Notes: generated from the sequence alone by a model not told the origin. Shown: positions 17,227-27,341, numbered from the stretch's first letter. The stretch: DNA of 64,000 bases from Lutibacter sp. B2 (GCA_015686845.1 JADPRS010000005.1:59485-123484); one strand, 5' to 3'. Program-made: numbers and translations.

Positions 17227-18636
17227 ATGGAAACAGGTACAACGATGGGTATTATTTCATTATTACCAGCTACAATTGCAATTATATTAGCATTTAAGAC
17301 AAGAAATACGGTTTTCTCACTAGCAGTAGCAATTTTTATAGGCGTTTTAGCAGCTGGAAAAGGACTGATGGCTTTTCCTACACTTCTTAAAACATCACTA
17401 GGAACGACCAGTTTTGCTTGGATTTTTTTGCTTGAGTTATTTATCGGTATAGTTATTGCATTTTTCCAAAGGACAGGAGCAATTCAAGGATTTACAAAGA
17501 TTATGGAAGATAAGAAATTGAGCAGATCTAACATTCAGATTACAGCATGGATAATGGGAATGTGTGTATTCTTTAGTGATTATTTCAGTCCATTATTCGT
17601 AGGGGCTACCATGAGAAGTTTATCTGATAAAGCAAAAATATCTAGAGAAAAACTTGCATATATTGCAGATTCAACATCAGCGCCAGTAAGTGTACTTGTA
17701 CCAATTACTGGATGGGCTGTATTTATTGCAGGATTATTAATAGGCATGGGGCCAGTAGAAGATGCAGCTCAAGCTATGATGATATTTACAAGATCAGTAC
17801 CATTTAACTTCTATGCCTTAATTGCTGTAGCATTAGTAGGATTACTTGCTAAAGGTATTATACCTGATTTTGGACCTATGAAAAAAGCAGAAGAAAGAGC
17901 ATTGAAAGAGGGGAAAGTTTTAAGAGATGGTGCAGAACCCCTTGTTGGTGAAGAATTAACAGATACGCCTAAATACGAAGGAATAAAAACAAATGTATTT
18001 TGGAATTTTATTTTTCCAGTATTGATCGTAGTTAGTATTGCTATTGGAACATTCATTGTATTAAAATCAGCAAAAACCATGGAAGCTTTCTTAGCCGCAG
18101 CAGTAGTACTAGGTATTATCATGAGAATACAAGGCGTTCCTTTTAATGATATTATGAAAACTGCTATGTCAGGAATGAAAGGGGTTATGCCAGCAATTAT
18201 TATATTAGCTCTTGCTTATACGATTAATGCATTAAGTAAAGAGATGGGAACAGCAAATTATATTATTCAGGCAACTGAAAGTTGGTTAACACCAAATTTA
18301 CTTCCATTCATCACATTTTTAATAGCAGCTGTTATTTCATTCTCAACAGGATCTTCTTGGGGAACATTTGCGATTGTAATGCCAATTGCAGCACCGCTTG
18401 CATTTGGATTTAGTGGTAATGAAGTAACTACATTAGTACTTGCTACTGTTGCTGCAGTTGCAGGTGGAGGTGTATTTGGAGATCATTGTTCACCCCTTTC
18501 AGATACAACAATATTAGCATCAACAGGAGCAGCATCTGATCATATTGATCACGTAAAAACACAAATCCCATATGCATTAGTGGCAGCAGGTTTAGCTTCA
18601 ATTGTATATTTGATTATAGGGTTTGTAGCAATTTAA
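17227..18636 (+). CDS. NhaC-family Na+/H+ antiporter-like transporter
   Basis: 469 residues with about 11-12 hydrophobic helices. NhaC-family features include SDYFSPLFVGATM, DSTSAPVSVLVPITGWAVF and the C-terminal FGDHCSPLSDTTILAS. Members exchange Na+ for H+, sometimes with an organic acid or amino acid. Coupled without any gap to the alanine-dehydrogenase-like gene and under the same sigma-54 promoter, so it may import the substrate or export the product of that enzyme rather than serve general sodium homeostasis. That role is inference. Confidence 0.85.
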   Translation: METGTTMGIISLLPATIAIILAFKTRNTVFSLAVAIFIGVLAAGKGLMAFPTLLKTSLGTTSFAWIFLLELFIGIVIAFFQRTGAIQGFTKIMEDKKLSRSNIQITAWIMGMCVFFSDYFSPLFVGATMRSLSDKAKISREKLAYIADSTSAPVSVLVPITGWAVFIAGLLIGMGPVEDAAQAMMIFTRSVPFNFYALIAVALVGLLAKGIIPDFGPMKKAEERALKEGKVLRDGAEPLVGEELTDTPKYEGIKTNVFWNFIFPVLIVVSIAIGTFIVLKSAKTMEAFLAAAVVLGIIMRIQGVPFNDIMKTAMSGMKGVMPAIIILALAYTINALSKEMGTANYIIQATESWLTPNLLPFITFLIAAVISFSTGSSWGTFAIVMPIAAPLAFGFSGNEVTTLVLATVAAVAGGGVFGDHCSPLSDTTILASTGAASDHIDHVKTQIPYALVAAGLASIVYLIIGFVAI

Positions 18637-18648
18637 AAAAGAAAAAAG

Positions 18649-18683
18649 TAAAAGATGGATACCGAAGGGCTATCCATCTTTTA
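18649..18683. terminator. Convergent bidirectional terminator
   Basis: Perfect 13-bp stem (18649-18661 with 18671-18683), A-rich before and T-rich after. Serves the NhaC gene and the convergent YjiH-like gene. Confidence 0.8.
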
Positions 18684-18688
18684 TCAAT

Positions 18689-20047
18689 TTAGAATATTAT
18701 ATGAGCCATCATTGCAATTATAGGTAAAGTAATAAGTGTACGCTCAAAGAATATAATCACTAAGTCTTTTAATGAAACTGGTATTTTTGATCCTAATAGC
18801 AAACCACCTACTTCAGACATGTAAATTAGTTGTGTAACAGAAGTACATGCGATTACAAATCTTGTTAACTCGCTTTTGATTGAAGCGCCAATTACAGAGG
18901 GAAGAAACATATCTGCAAAACCTACAATAAGTGTTTGAGAAGCTTCTTTTGCCTCTGGGACCTGTAAAAGTTTTAATAAGGGGATAAAAGGCAATCCTAT
19001 CCATTGGAATACAGGTGTATATGTGGCTAAAATTAAAGCGATTGTTCCCATGGCCATAACTACAGGTGTTACCCCTAACCATAGATCAAGTACATTTTTA
19101 ATTCCTTGTTTAAAGAAATCCAAAGAATCATTATTTTTGCTTGCTTTTTCTATTGCTTTGGCTAATCCCCAAGTAAAAGAATTATGGTTTTCTGGAATTG
19201 TTTCTGTATCTTCTCTTTTTATATCATTAAAATATGTATTCGGTTTTCTAGACAGGGGTGGAATACGTGGTGCTATGATGGCAGCCACTACGCCAGCTAG
19301 AGAAACTGTTAAATAATAAGGAACGAAAAGATGTCCAAGTTGTACTTGAGAGATGACTACAAGACAGAATGTTATAGAAACGGCAGAAAATGTTGTTCCG
19401 ATAACAGCTGCTTCTCTTTTTGTGTAGTACCCTTCTTCATACTGTTTGCTTGTAAGTAAAACACCAACAGTTCCATCGCCAAGCCATGATGCGATACAGT
19501 CTATGGAAGAACGTCCAGGTAAAGTAAATATAGGACGCATTATTTTCGTTAGCACAGCACCGAAAAATTCCAATAGACCAAAGTTTAATAATAAAGGTAG
19601 GAACATTCCAGCAAAAAGAAATACACAAAATAAAACTGGAAGCAGATCATTCAATAAAAGTCCGCCTGTATCTCCTGACCAGATCCACTCTGGGCCCACC
19701 TTGAAAAATGTGCAAACTGCAAATATAGCGCCAAGGATTCTAGCTGTAAACCACAGTGGTGATACATTGAATAATGTATTTAAAAATTTACTATTTGAAA
19801 TCATTTCAGGTTTAAATAGTTTTGATATGATGGTACATATAAAGGTAATACAGATGATACTTGTCATAATGCCTGGTAACGTATTTGAAAGACTGTTTAA
19901 TACAAGTTTTGAAAGTATTGCAATAGGAATTGTAATTTCTCCATTGTATAAAATCGGTGTCATAAAAAATAAAATACCAAGGAAAGATGGAACGATGAAT
20001 TTCAATAAGTTATTGGATGCGTAATTAATTTTTAGCGGTTTTTCCAT
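18689..20047 (-). CDS. YjiH-family membrane protein (nucleoside-recognition GATE domain)
   Basis: 452 residues, about 10-11 predicted membrane helices. The mid-protein motif PGRSSIDCIASWLGDGTVGVLLT and the C-terminal GFADMFLPSVIGASIKSELTRFVIACTS region (read in two halves, about 375-405) are marks of YjiH-type proteins, which contain two nucleoside-recognition GATE domains. Members are assumed to be transporters, but the substrate is not established. Single gene with its own AAAGGAGA site; convergent with the NhaC gene. Confidence 0.78.
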   Translation of the reverse strand: MEKPLKINYASNNLLKFIVPSFLGILFFMTPILYNGEITIPIAILSKLVLNSLSNTLPGIMTSIICITFICTIISKLFKPEMISNSKFLNTLFNVSPLWFTARILGAIFAVCTFFKVGPEWIWSGDTGGLLLNDLLPVLFCVFLFAGMFLPLLLNFGLLEFFGAVLTKIMRPIFTLPGRSSIDCIASWLGDGTVGVLLTSKQYEEGYYTKREAAVIGTTFSAVSITFCLVVISQVQLGHLFVPYYLTVSLAGVVAAIIAPRIPPLSRKPNTYFNDIKREDTETIPENHNSFTWGLAKAIEKASKNNDSLDFFKQGIKNVLDLWLGVTPVVMAMGTIALILATYTPVFQWIGLPFIPLLKLLQVPEAKEASQTLIVGFADMFLPSVIGASIKSELTRFVIACTSVTQLIYMSEVGGLLLGSKIPVSLKDLVIIFFERTLITLPIIAMMAHIIF

Positions 20048-20140
20048 GTATAGTCTCCTTTATCTACGAATGAATATTTATGCAACAGTATTCATTATAA
20101 TATACACTTATAGAATTGCCAATAGGGTAAATGAAAAAAA

Positions 20141-22309
20141 TTATATTCTTATTAATAAATTTTTGCTTACACACATTTGTGCAGAAAGTTGCTTTAACCC
20201 TAACTTTCCAAAATCAATGATTAAAATATCTTCATCAATGCTTTTGATCGTTCCTACACCAAAAGCTTTATGGTTGACCTTTACATTTCTGCTTAAGTGG
20301 GATGTGTCTACAGCATTAGTGTTTAATATAGTAAATGGTTTGTTTTGTGATTTACTTTTTTTTATGCTTCTAATTTCTGTAGTAGGATTCATAATCTCCA
20401 TTAATTCAGTGATAAATCTTGATTGATGTACGTATTCACTATTTTTGTGGTTTATAGTAATCAGATCAAGATTTTTCTTTGCTCTCGTCATTCCTACATA
20501 CCAAAGTCTTCTTTCTTCTTCTAATCCATGGATATCTCCATCATCATAGGATTTAATACTCTCCGAATTAGGTATTTGACCATCAATTAAATCAATCATA
20601 TATACTTTTTCAAATTCAAGTCCTTTAGAAGAATGAAGTGTTGAAAGGGTTATGGCATTTTTGTTTTTATTAAATTTAGAATCATCCATAGCAAATTTTA
20701 AATTGTTTAATTTATCTACAAAGGCATCCATTGTAGATAGTCCTTTTGATAGATTTTCTAAAGTGGATAAAATATTTATGAGGTTATCCATGGAGTAGCC
20801 TGTTACTTTGCAATAACTGTCTAATCTTTCTTCGTACTTTAAATCATATCTAATAAAATGAATAATATTAAAAGGAGATAAATCTTTTAATCGATCAAAA
20901 CCTTTTTTGAATTTCTGCAGATTTCTTTTTCTAAAATCTTTTACATCAGTCATGTGTATTAAATTATCAAAAACTGATTTAGATAAATCAGCTCCTTTAA
21001 GATATTCTATTTCTTTTCTAGATATATAGGAGTTGAATTTTGTGTAGATAGATTCTAGAGAGTGAACATTGGTCGTATCATAAGAAAACCGTACAAAGTT
21101 TAAAAGATCATTTAACACCCAATGATTAAAAAAATGCTTACTATAATCTTTCATATAAAAGGAAATATTTTCGGTATACAGTGCATCTACTAAGTTTATG
21201 GTAGACATATTATTTCGATAAAGAATAGCTATGTCTGATAAATCTTTATTTTTTTTAACTTCAGTTATCAAATAATTATATTGGTCTGTATCTGAATCTA
21301 ATTTTACTATGTTTATGGGTTTTTGACTGTGATTATCTGTAAACATATTTTTAGCATATCTTTTTGTATTATTTCTTATTAAAAGATTGCTTACATCTAC
21401 AATGTTTTTGCTGGAACGATAATTTTGTTCCATAAAAATAACAGAACCCTTTTTATATCTGTCCTTAAAATCTAAAAGATACTTGGGATCGGCACCTCTG
21501 AATCCAAAGATTGATTGGTCGTCATCACAAACTACAAATAGATTATTTTGTGGGAATGCAATTTTTTCAATAATCTTGTTTTGAATTAATGAGGTATCTT
21601 GTCCTTCATCCATAAGCACGTATTCATATTGTTTTTGATATAATTTAAGAATATAAGGGTTATTTTCAAGGATCGTATTTGCTTCAATGAGCATATCATC
21701 AAAATCTAAAAGTCTTAATTTGTATTCGTTGTTTTTCTTGTAATTTTCATAGGTTTTAAATATTTGGTTGAAATTTTTAATTTGAAAATTATAAGTGTCA
21801 AAATCCTTAGGCTGAATCATTAAATTCTTTACAAAGCTTATAGCATTAGATAATTCTTCTAATTTATCGTCGTTGATTCGAGTATTATTGATTTGTTTAT
21901 TTATATTTTTTAAAATCATATTTTTGTTATATTGATTTTTCATTCCTTCTACTAAATCATAGGGGATATTGTTTTGTCTGTAATAGCCTCTAATGATTCT
22001 ATAAGAAAAGCTATGAATAGTAGAAAATTTAACACCACTAGGAATAATTTTCCCATAAGTTTTATAAAAACGATCATCCATATCTTTCGCAGCAGATTTA
22101 CTAAATGTAAGGGCTAAGATATTTTTTGGATGTATTTTATACTTGAATATTAAGTATGCAATATGTGCATTTAAAACGGTAGTCTTTCCAGAACCAGGGC
22201 TTGCAAGGACTAGAATGGGATCCGTTTTCTGTATAATTGCAGATTTTTGTTTATCATTAAAATTTATATTACATGTACTGCTAAGAAAATTAAAAAAATC
22301 TTTATTCAT
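20141..22309 (-). CDS. UvrD/PcrA-family superfamily 1 DNA helicase
   Basis: 722 residues. SF1A motifs in order: Q-motif and Walker A ASPGSGKTT near 33-41, ALTFSKSAAKDM (Ia), Walker B/motif II DEGQDTS, QSIFGFRGA (III), EQNYRSSKNIV (IV), TLHSSKGLEFEKVY (V), and YVGMTRAKKNL (VI). The C-terminus ends with a PcrA-like small domain (HKAFGVGTIKSIDEDILIIDFG). Sequence is divergent from housekeeping PcrA and the DEGQD box replaces DEFQD, so this is probably an accessory helicase for repair or transcription conflict. No nuclease domain is present, so it is not AddA. Confidence 0.88.
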   Translation of the reverse strand: MNKDFFNFLSSTCNINFNDKQKSAIIQKTDPILVLASPGSGKTTVLNAHIAYLIFKYKIHPKNILALTFSKSAAKDMDDRFYKTYGKIIPSGVKFSTIHSFSYRIIRGYYRQNNIPYDLVEGMKNQYNKNMILKNINKQINNTRINDDKLEELSNAISFVKNLMIQPKDFDTYNFQIKNFNQIFKTYENYKKNNEYKLRLLDFDDMLIEANTILENNPYILKLYQKQYEYVLMDEGQDTSLIQNKIIEKIAFPQNNLFVVCDDDQSIFGFRGADPKYLLDFKDRYKKGSVIFMEQNYRSSKNIVDVSNLLIRNNTKRYAKNMFTDNHSQKPINIVKLDSDTDQYNYLITEVKKNKDLSDIAILYRNNMSTINLVDALYTENISFYMKDYSKHFFNHWVLNDLLNFVRFSYDTTNVHSLESIYTKFNSYISRKEIEYLKGADLSKSVFDNLIHMTDVKDFRKRNLQKFKKGFDRLKDLSPFNIIHFIRYDLKYEERLDSYCKVTGYSMDNLINILSTLENLSKGLSTMDAFVDKLNNLKFAMDDSKFNKNKNAITLSTLHSSKGLEFEKVYMIDLIDGQIPNSESIKSYDDGDIHGLEEERRLWYVGMTRAKKNLDLITINHKNSEYVHQSRFITELMEIMNPTTEIRSIKKSKSQNKPFTILNTNAVDTSHLSRNVKVNHKAFGVGTIKSIDEDILIIDFGKLGLKQLSAQMCVSKNLLIRI

Positions 22310-22380
22310 CAGATGTGCTCCTTTCGTTCATTCTTTATTATATATGTTGAAATGATAAATATTCAAGTCCATAAATAAAA

Positions 22381-22404
22381 AGGAGTGGGAAAAATCCCAC
22401 TCCT
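22381..22404 (-). terminator. Terminator of brnQ
   Basis: Perfect 10-bp GC-rich stem (22381-22390 with 22395-22404), 4-nt loop, T-run on the minus strand. Confidence 0.8.
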
Positions 22405-22415
22405 TACCTTTGTTT

Positions 22416-23681
22416 TTAATTTTTAATTAATCGTGTAGAGATCATTCCAAATAGCAACGCAGGAAGTAACCACGCAAATCCAGCACTTGCAAAAGGAATT
22501 TTACTGATTAGAGATCCTAAAGAAGCCATATCAATCGTTGAAATTCCATCATATAAACTTAATAATAATGCACCAAATACAGCTCCCGGATAAGCACCCT
22601 TTGGTATAAAATTATCAAATACAGTCATTAAAATAAGAACGATTGCAACCGGATATAATGTAACTAATAATGGAACGGCGATACTTACGATTCTATCAAC
22701 CCCTACATTAGCAAATACTGCACTAAATACACAGGTAGCAATAACGATTGATTGATAGCTTAATCTGTCATTTGTTAACTTGTTAAAGAAAGTTCCAACA
22801 GTAGCAGTAAGACCTATTGAAGTCGTAAGGCATGCAAGTGAAACTACGACTCCTAAAGCAATTTTTCCAAAATCACCTAATAAATTATCTGTAATTGCAA
22901 TTAATAGGTCTGCTTTGTTCATATCTGCAGGAAAAACAGAACTTGCAGTAGAACCAAGATACATAAGACCACCATAAATAACGGCAAGACCCGTAGCTGC
23001 AATTACCCCAGCTTTTATGGTTAAGCTTACTTGATCTTCTACTTTGTTATATCCTTTTGCTATTAGAGAGGTAATCATTACAGAACCAAATACTAATGAT
23101 GCTAGTGCATCCATCGTTTGATATCCATCTGTAAAACCTTTCGATAAAGGATTTCCCTCCATAACAGTTGATGCAACACCTATAGGAGATACAATTCCCT
23201 TATATATGATTGTAAATATTAGAATTAAAAGCAATGGCGTAAGTATTTTTCCAACTTTGTCGATTATATTAGATGGCTTTATAACAAAGAATAAAGTAAG
23301 TCCAAAAAATATGATAGAAACTAATATAGGACTAGCGCTAGAAAATATAGGTTTAATTCCAGTTTCAAAAGTAGTTGCTCCTGTTCTTGGTATTGCAAGT
23401 AAAGGGCCTATAGCTAATATAATTACGGTAGAAAATATTTTACTAAAAGTAGGGCCAACTTTATTACCTACATCTTGAATGGTTCCACCTGCTTTTGCAG
23501 CACCTATGATTCCTAAAAGTGGCATACCGATAGCAGTAATAAAAAATCCTATGCCACATATAATCCAACTTTTACCTGCGATTAAGCCTAAAGAAGGTGG
23601 GAACAGTAAGTTTCCAGCTCCAAAGAACATGGCTAATAATGCTAATCCTAGTACGATAACGTCTTTGTTTTTGTTTTTCAT
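22416..23681 (-). CDS. brnQ: Branched-chain amino acid carrier BrnQ
   Basis: 421 residues, about 12 membrane helices, normal family length. Na+-driven uptake of leucine, isoleucine and valine. Family marks: LALLAMFFGAGNLLFPPSLG at the N-terminus, GMPLLGIIGAAKAGG, IPRTGATTFETG and a conserved SLACLTTSIGLTA stretch. Preceded by GGAGG and a 145-nt spacer after a T-box terminator, so expression depends on uncharged tRNA, most likely leucine. Confidence 0.93.
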   Translation of the reverse strand: MKNKNKDVIVLGLALLAMFFGAGNLLFPPSLGLIAGKSWIICGIGFFITAIGMPLLGIIGAAKAGGTIQDVGNKVGPTFSKIFSTVIILAIGPLLAIPRTGATTFETGIKPIFSSASPILVSIIFFGLTLFFVIKPSNIIDKVGKILTPLLLILIFTIIYKGIVSPIGVASTVMEGNPLSKGFTDGYQTMDALASLVFGSVMITSLIAKGYNKVEDQVSLTIKAGVIAATGLAVIYGGLMYLGSTASSVFPADMNKADLLIAITDNLLGDFGKIALGVVVSLACLTTSIGLTATVGTFFNKLTNDRLSYQSIVIATCVFSAVFANVGVDRIVSIAVPLLVTLYPVAIVLILMTVFDNFIPKGAYPGAVFGALLLSLYDGISTIDMASLGSLISKIPFASAGFAWLLPALLFGMISTRLIKN

Positions 23682-23825
23682 TTGTATTCCTCCATTTTGT
23701 TTTTATCGAGTATTGCTAGTATTCCCATTTTTAAATAAATAGGATAGAAAGATTGAAAAAGTTTGTTTTAGTTGTAGTGGAAGAAAGTCGAAAAACTTCC
23801 ACTATAATAAATTCGACTTTTATAT

Positions 23826-24075
23826 AATAAAAAAACCTTCCAGCCCTATAAAGCAAAGTTTATAGGGGCGAAAGATTTTTATCGCGGTACCACCCTAGGT
23901 TACAGTTATTATAACTGCATCTTAGTTCAGGTCAAATAGTTAACCATAGTCAAATATCGGTGACAGCCGGCTAAGTTTACTAAAATAAATTTCAACTTAG
24001 CAGTTCAAGAGTGAGCATTATATACGGATTTAACACTAACTCTCAGCAAACGTTAGCTCTCTGTAATTAAAGTAT
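23826..24075 (-). ncRNA. T-box riboswitch upstream of brnQ
   Basis: On the minus strand the T-box core AGGGTGGTACCGCG (complement of 23883-23896) is followed by a long terminator stem (about 23832-23876) ending in seven T, and preceded by stem I beginning AGAGAGC near 24063. The antiterminator would form when uncharged tRNA binds. By analogy with leaders in which the specifier precedes an ACYYUUGAG stretch, the triplet CTC (24015-24013, Leu) in AATGCTCACTCTTGAAC is the best specifier candidate. Other frames (CUG or UGC a few bases on) cannot be excluded without folding. Confidence 0.9.
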
Positions 24076-24143
24076 CGTATTTTTCTCTCTATCATTACAT
24101 TTATCTAAATTAAGTTTTTATGTTTTTTTAATAATTAATAAAC

Positions 24144-24172
24144 ATTATATGTTCCTTTCGACATATTGTCAA
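24144..24172 (-). promoter_or_regulatory. Consensus sigma-A promoter of the T-box/brnQ transcript
   Basis: TTGACA (24172-24167), 17-bp spacer, TATAAT (24149-24144) on the minus strand: a full consensus match. The remaining 24173-24311 holds no other clear element. Confidence 0.85.
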
Positions 24173-24311
24173 CAAATTTTTAAAATATTCTATTTTAAAC
24201 CTTTTTTACATAATATTAAAACCCTAAAATAGAAGGAAAACATAAAAGAATGTCGAATATTATTTAAAACTAGAATGAAAAGAATATACGAATAATGAGG
24301 AGGATATATAT

Positions 24312-25229
24312 ATGAGAGATAAACGAGGAATATTATTGGAAAGTGGTACTGGAGATGTGGAAATACTGGAGTTTGTTATAAATGATAGACATTATGCCAT
24401 TAATGTTATAAAAACGAAAGAAATCGTAGAGATAGAGAATGTTACTGAAGTTCCAAATTCAAATGAAGCTATAGCAGGAATGTCATTAATACGAGGAAAT
24501 ACAATAACGTTAGTAGATTTAAAATACGTTTTAGAACAGAAAAAACAAGATTACAAAAAGAAAAATATGGCATTGTTATGTGAGTTTAATAAAAGAACAG
24601 TTGCATTTTTGGTGGACAAAGTGATAGGAATACACCGTATCGGATGGGATAAAATTAATAAGCCAGATTCAATTGTGGAACAAGCACTTGTTATAGGAAA
24701 TATCGTAATGGAAGATAGTGTATTGATGATGTTAGATTTTGAAAAAATCGTTATGGATATAGAAGGTAGATCTTATGGAGCGTATGAAGGTGGAATTGAA
24801 AAAATAAAATATAAAAAAGATAGATCTAAGGTTAAATTAGTGTTAGTAGATGATTCTGCAACCATTAGATATATGTTAAAAGATGTATTGAACAAAGGTG
24901 GATATACAAACCTTACTTTTTTTGATAATGGGAAGCATGCATTTGAATATTTAGACGGTATAAAAGATAAAAATAAGGAAAAAATTTCTGAATATGTGGA
25001 CATTGTAATCACAGATATTGAAATGCCTCAAATGGATGGACATACTTTAACAAGAAAAATAAAAGAGGATAAGATCCTAAAAAATATACCCGTTGCAATA
25101 TTCTCTTCCCTGATTACGGGTGATTTACATCATAAGGGAGAGGCCGTAGGAGCAGATGTTCAAATGAGTAAGCCCGATATAGATGATTTGGTTGAATTTA
25201 TAGATAATTATACATTAGGAAAAAAATAA
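24312..25229 (+). CDS. cheV: CheV-type chemotaxis coupling protein (CheW + receiver)
   Basis: 305 residues. CheW-like domain at about 15-165 (EFVINDRHYAINVIKTKEIVE, AGMSLIRGNTITLVDLK) and a response-regulator receiver at about 175-300 with the acidic pair in VDDSATIRYM, phosphorylatable Asp in VITDIEMPQMDGHTL and a conserved Lys in SKPDIDD. CheV couples receptors to the CheA kinase and adapts the signal by phosphorylation. Convergent with the hydrogenase-like receptor, which it may serve. No other che genes are in the window. Ribosome binding site GAGGAGG. Confidence 0.92.
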   Translation: MRDKRGILLESGTGDVEILEFVINDRHYAINVIKTKEIVEIENVTEVPNSNEAIAGMSLIRGNTITLVDLKYVLEQKKQDYKKKNMALLCEFNKRTVAFLVDKVIGIHRIGWDKINKPDSIVEQALVIGNIVMEDSVLMMLDFEKIVMDIEGRSYGAYEGGIEKIKYKKDRSKVKLVLVDDSATIRYMLKDVLNKGGYTNLTFFDNGKHAFEYLDGIKDKNKEKISEYVDIVITDIEMPQMDGHTLTRKIKEDKILKNIPVAIFSSLITGDLHHKGEAVGADVQMSKPDIDDLVEFIDNYTLGKK

Positions 25230-25232
25230 TTT

Positions 25233-25286
25233 AATAGGCATAAGCATTTATATTTTATCAATTTAAATATAATGCTCATGCCTATT
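25233..25286. terminator. Long convergent terminator between cheV and the hydrogenase-like receptor
   Basis: Imperfect stem of about 20 bp (25233-25254 with 25265-25286) with T-rich flanks on both strands. Confidence 0.7.
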
Positions 25287-25305
25287 TTGTTATAGATTTT
25301 TAATA

Positions 25306-27216
25306 CTATTCTTCAATCAGTTGCTGAGAAGTAGCTGAAATTTCTTGACCTTTTGCTGTGATTTCTTCGATAGCTGCTGAAATTGTACTTACCAAATCAT
25401 TCATATTATTCATTTTATCAGAAATCTGTATTGAGACATTTGCTATTTCACCCATGTCATTTAACATTTCTGTTTCATCATTTTTAGTAGATTGAGCAAT
25501 GGTTTTAGACTGCTCGGCTAATTTTTTAACTTCATTTGCAACAACTGCAAAACCTCGCCCTTCTTCTCCTGCTCTAGCAGCTTCAATAGCTGCATTTAAG
25601 GAAAGTAAATTCGTTTGTTCTGCTATTCCTACAATTTGATTTGAGGCATTGGAGAATTTTGAAAGGCTATTTCTCATTTTGGTCGAACTTTTTTCTAATA
25701 GACCGGAAGTGTTAAGTATATCAAGTACTTCCATGGAAATATTTTGTATAGCATTAGCAATTTCTTCATTACCTTTAGATAATTCATCTAATGATAAAGA
25801 TAATTCTTTCATATATTCACGAAGTTTTTCAGCTTGAATTTCTTTCTCTTCACTAAATTTATTAATTTGATCCATAGCCTCTTGAATTTCTTCATTTTTA
25901 TTTTCTAATTTTTTATTTTCTAATTCAATCTCATGTTTTATATAATACATACAATTATCTTTCTTATTTATACTATTGTGTATAGATTTAGCCATGAGTT
26001 TACAAGTATCATATCCACAGGCTGAACAGTTACTGTTTCTATCTTCTTTAGAGAATTTTAACATATCATTAAAGATTTTATCATATTGGGCAGATGTGGG
26101 ATCCGTGATTCCTTGTAGATGTTCAATGGTATATTTTCTTTCAAAATCACTAAGTTTTAAATTTTTATCAAAATACTTATCCAAACTTTGAATCCTACTT
26201 TTAAACGCCTTTTCTTTTTCATGTAATTTGGAATTTTTTAGATTGGTAAATTCACGTTCGATAGCATATTGGTCCTTATTTGTTATGGAGGCAGTTCCAA
26301 GATTACATCCATGTGAGCAATTTAGTATATCTAGCAAAGTAGGTAATGGTCTATCTGTTTTGATACATTCTTGGTATAAATCTAAGTATTTTATTATTTC
26401 ATACTCACCTTCTACTTGTCTTATCCAAATATCTTTAACCCTAGCTTCTACATTTGATTTTAAACCACCTGGCATACTATAGATACAACCTAAGCTACAG
26501 TCTATATTTTCAAAATCTTTTTCATTGTATTTATTTAAATCTATATTGTGATCTATTAAATATTTTTCTAGTTTTTCATAGGTAATATTATAGTTAACCA
26601 TTCCTTTCGTATTAGAATCATTAATTTCTACATATTTTCCGATACAGGGTGATAAAAATCCTATGTCATCATTTATTTTTGAATACTTTTTTAAATAGAT
26701 AGCAGTACAAAGCATAGGACTTTGAATAGGTGCTAAATATTGTATTAAATCTGGTTTGAATTTTTCTATAAAATTAACGATTACAGGGCAGGGTTGAGCT
26801 ATTATGTTAGATAGGTTATTTTCTTTTATGGTTTTTAAATAGGCCCAAGTAGTTATATCAGCTCCAAAGGATACATCATAAATAACATTAATTCCTATGC
26901 TTTTTAAATATCCAAACAATCTTTTGTAATGAGGGAAATTTACTCTTATAGCAGGTGCAGCAATAATACTTATTTTTTTACCTTGTTTTAAAGCTTCGAA
27001 GAATTTTTCAGTATCATCTTCAAAAACCCTAGCATCATGTTCGCAAATTGAAATACATTTTCCACAGCTTATACATTTTTCAGAATCAATGAGTACTTTA
27101 TTTTCATTTTCAACTGTATAAGAAATATTTGCACCAAAGATTGGGCATTGGCGTATACATTTATTACATCCCGTACATTTTTCTTCAATGGTTTTAATAG
27201 GACTTTTGTTAATCAT
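25306..27216 (-). CDS. [FeFe]-hydrogenase-like domain fused to a methyl-accepting chemotaxis signalling domain
   Basis: 636 residues, apparently cytoplasmic. Two [4Fe-4S] motifs ([11 protein letters not shown] at 14-24 and [11 protein letters not shown]) are followed by an iron-only hydrogenase large-subunit domain (about 75-320). Putative H-cluster ligands remain: Cys143 (QPCPV), Cys191 with Lys194 (SPCIGK), Cys300 and Cys304 (NCSHGCNLG). The proton-relay Cys before the first ligand is Pro142, a change seen in kind in sensory hydrogenases, so H2 turnover is unlikely. A further Cys-rich 4-Cys region (CSACGYDTC ... NC, about 400-425) leads by a coiled coil to an MCP signalling hairpin ([28 protein letters not shown]). 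Probable H2 or redox sensor feeding the chemotaxis pathway; inference. The C-terminus lacks a methyltransferase-docking pentapeptide. Confidence 0.88.
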   Translation of the reverse strand: MINKSPIKTIEEKCTGCNKCIRQCPIFGANISYTVENENKVLIDSEKCISCGKCISICEHDARVFEDDTEKFFEALKQGKKISIIAAPAIRVNFPHYKRLFGYLKSIGINVIYDVSFGADITTWAYLKTIKENNLSNIIAQPCPVIVNFIEKFKPDLIQYLAPIQSPMLCTAIYLKKYSKINDDIGFLSPCIGKYVEINDSNTKGMVNYNITYEKLEKYLIDHNIDLNKYNEKDFENIDCSLGCIYSMPGGLKSNVEARVKDIWIRQVEGEYEIIKYLDLYQECIKTDRPLPTLLDILNCSHGCNLGTASITNKDQYAIEREFTNLKNSKLHEKEKAFKSRIQSLDKYFDKNLKLSDFERKYTIEHLQGITDPTSAQYDKIFNDMLKFSKEDRNSNCSACGYDTCKLMAKSIHNSINKKDNCMYYIKHEIELENKKLENKNEEIQEAMDQINKFSEEKEIQAEKLREYMKELSLSLDELSKGNEEIANAIQNISMEVLDILNTSGLLEKSSTKMRNSLSKFSNASNQIVGIAEQTNLLSLNAAIEAARAGEEGRGFAVVANEVKKLAEQSKTIAQSTKNDETEMLNDMGEIANVSIQISDKMNNMNDLVSTISAAIEEITAKGQEISATSQQLIEE

Positions 27217-27265
27217 TATGTAGCCACCTTTCGTGAATTACGCTAAAAATCGACAGTTTATTTAT

Positions 27266-27295
27266 ATTATAGCTTATTGTTATTGAAGTTTACAA
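27266..27295 (-). promoter_or_regulatory. Sigma-A-like promoter of the hydrogenase-like receptor gene
   Basis: Minus strand TTGTAA (27295-27290), 18-bp spacer, TATAAT (27271-27266), about 50 nt before the start codon. Confidence 0.55.
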
Positions 27296-27332
27296 GTTGA
27301 GTTAAGGAATCAATTTTAACTTTTATATAGTA

Positions 27333-27341
27333 TGGTATAAT
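27333..27341 (+). promoter_or_regulatory. Extended -10 promoter (TGGTATAAT) of addB
   Basis: TG-G-TATAAT with consensus hexamer at 27336-27341, 29 nt before the addB ATG; no convincing -35. Confidence 0.45.

Noticed and set aside
20141..22309. Possibility that this helicase is the missing AddA
   Set aside because: Only 722 residues and no C-terminal RecB-type nuclease domain; AddA is about 1200 residues.
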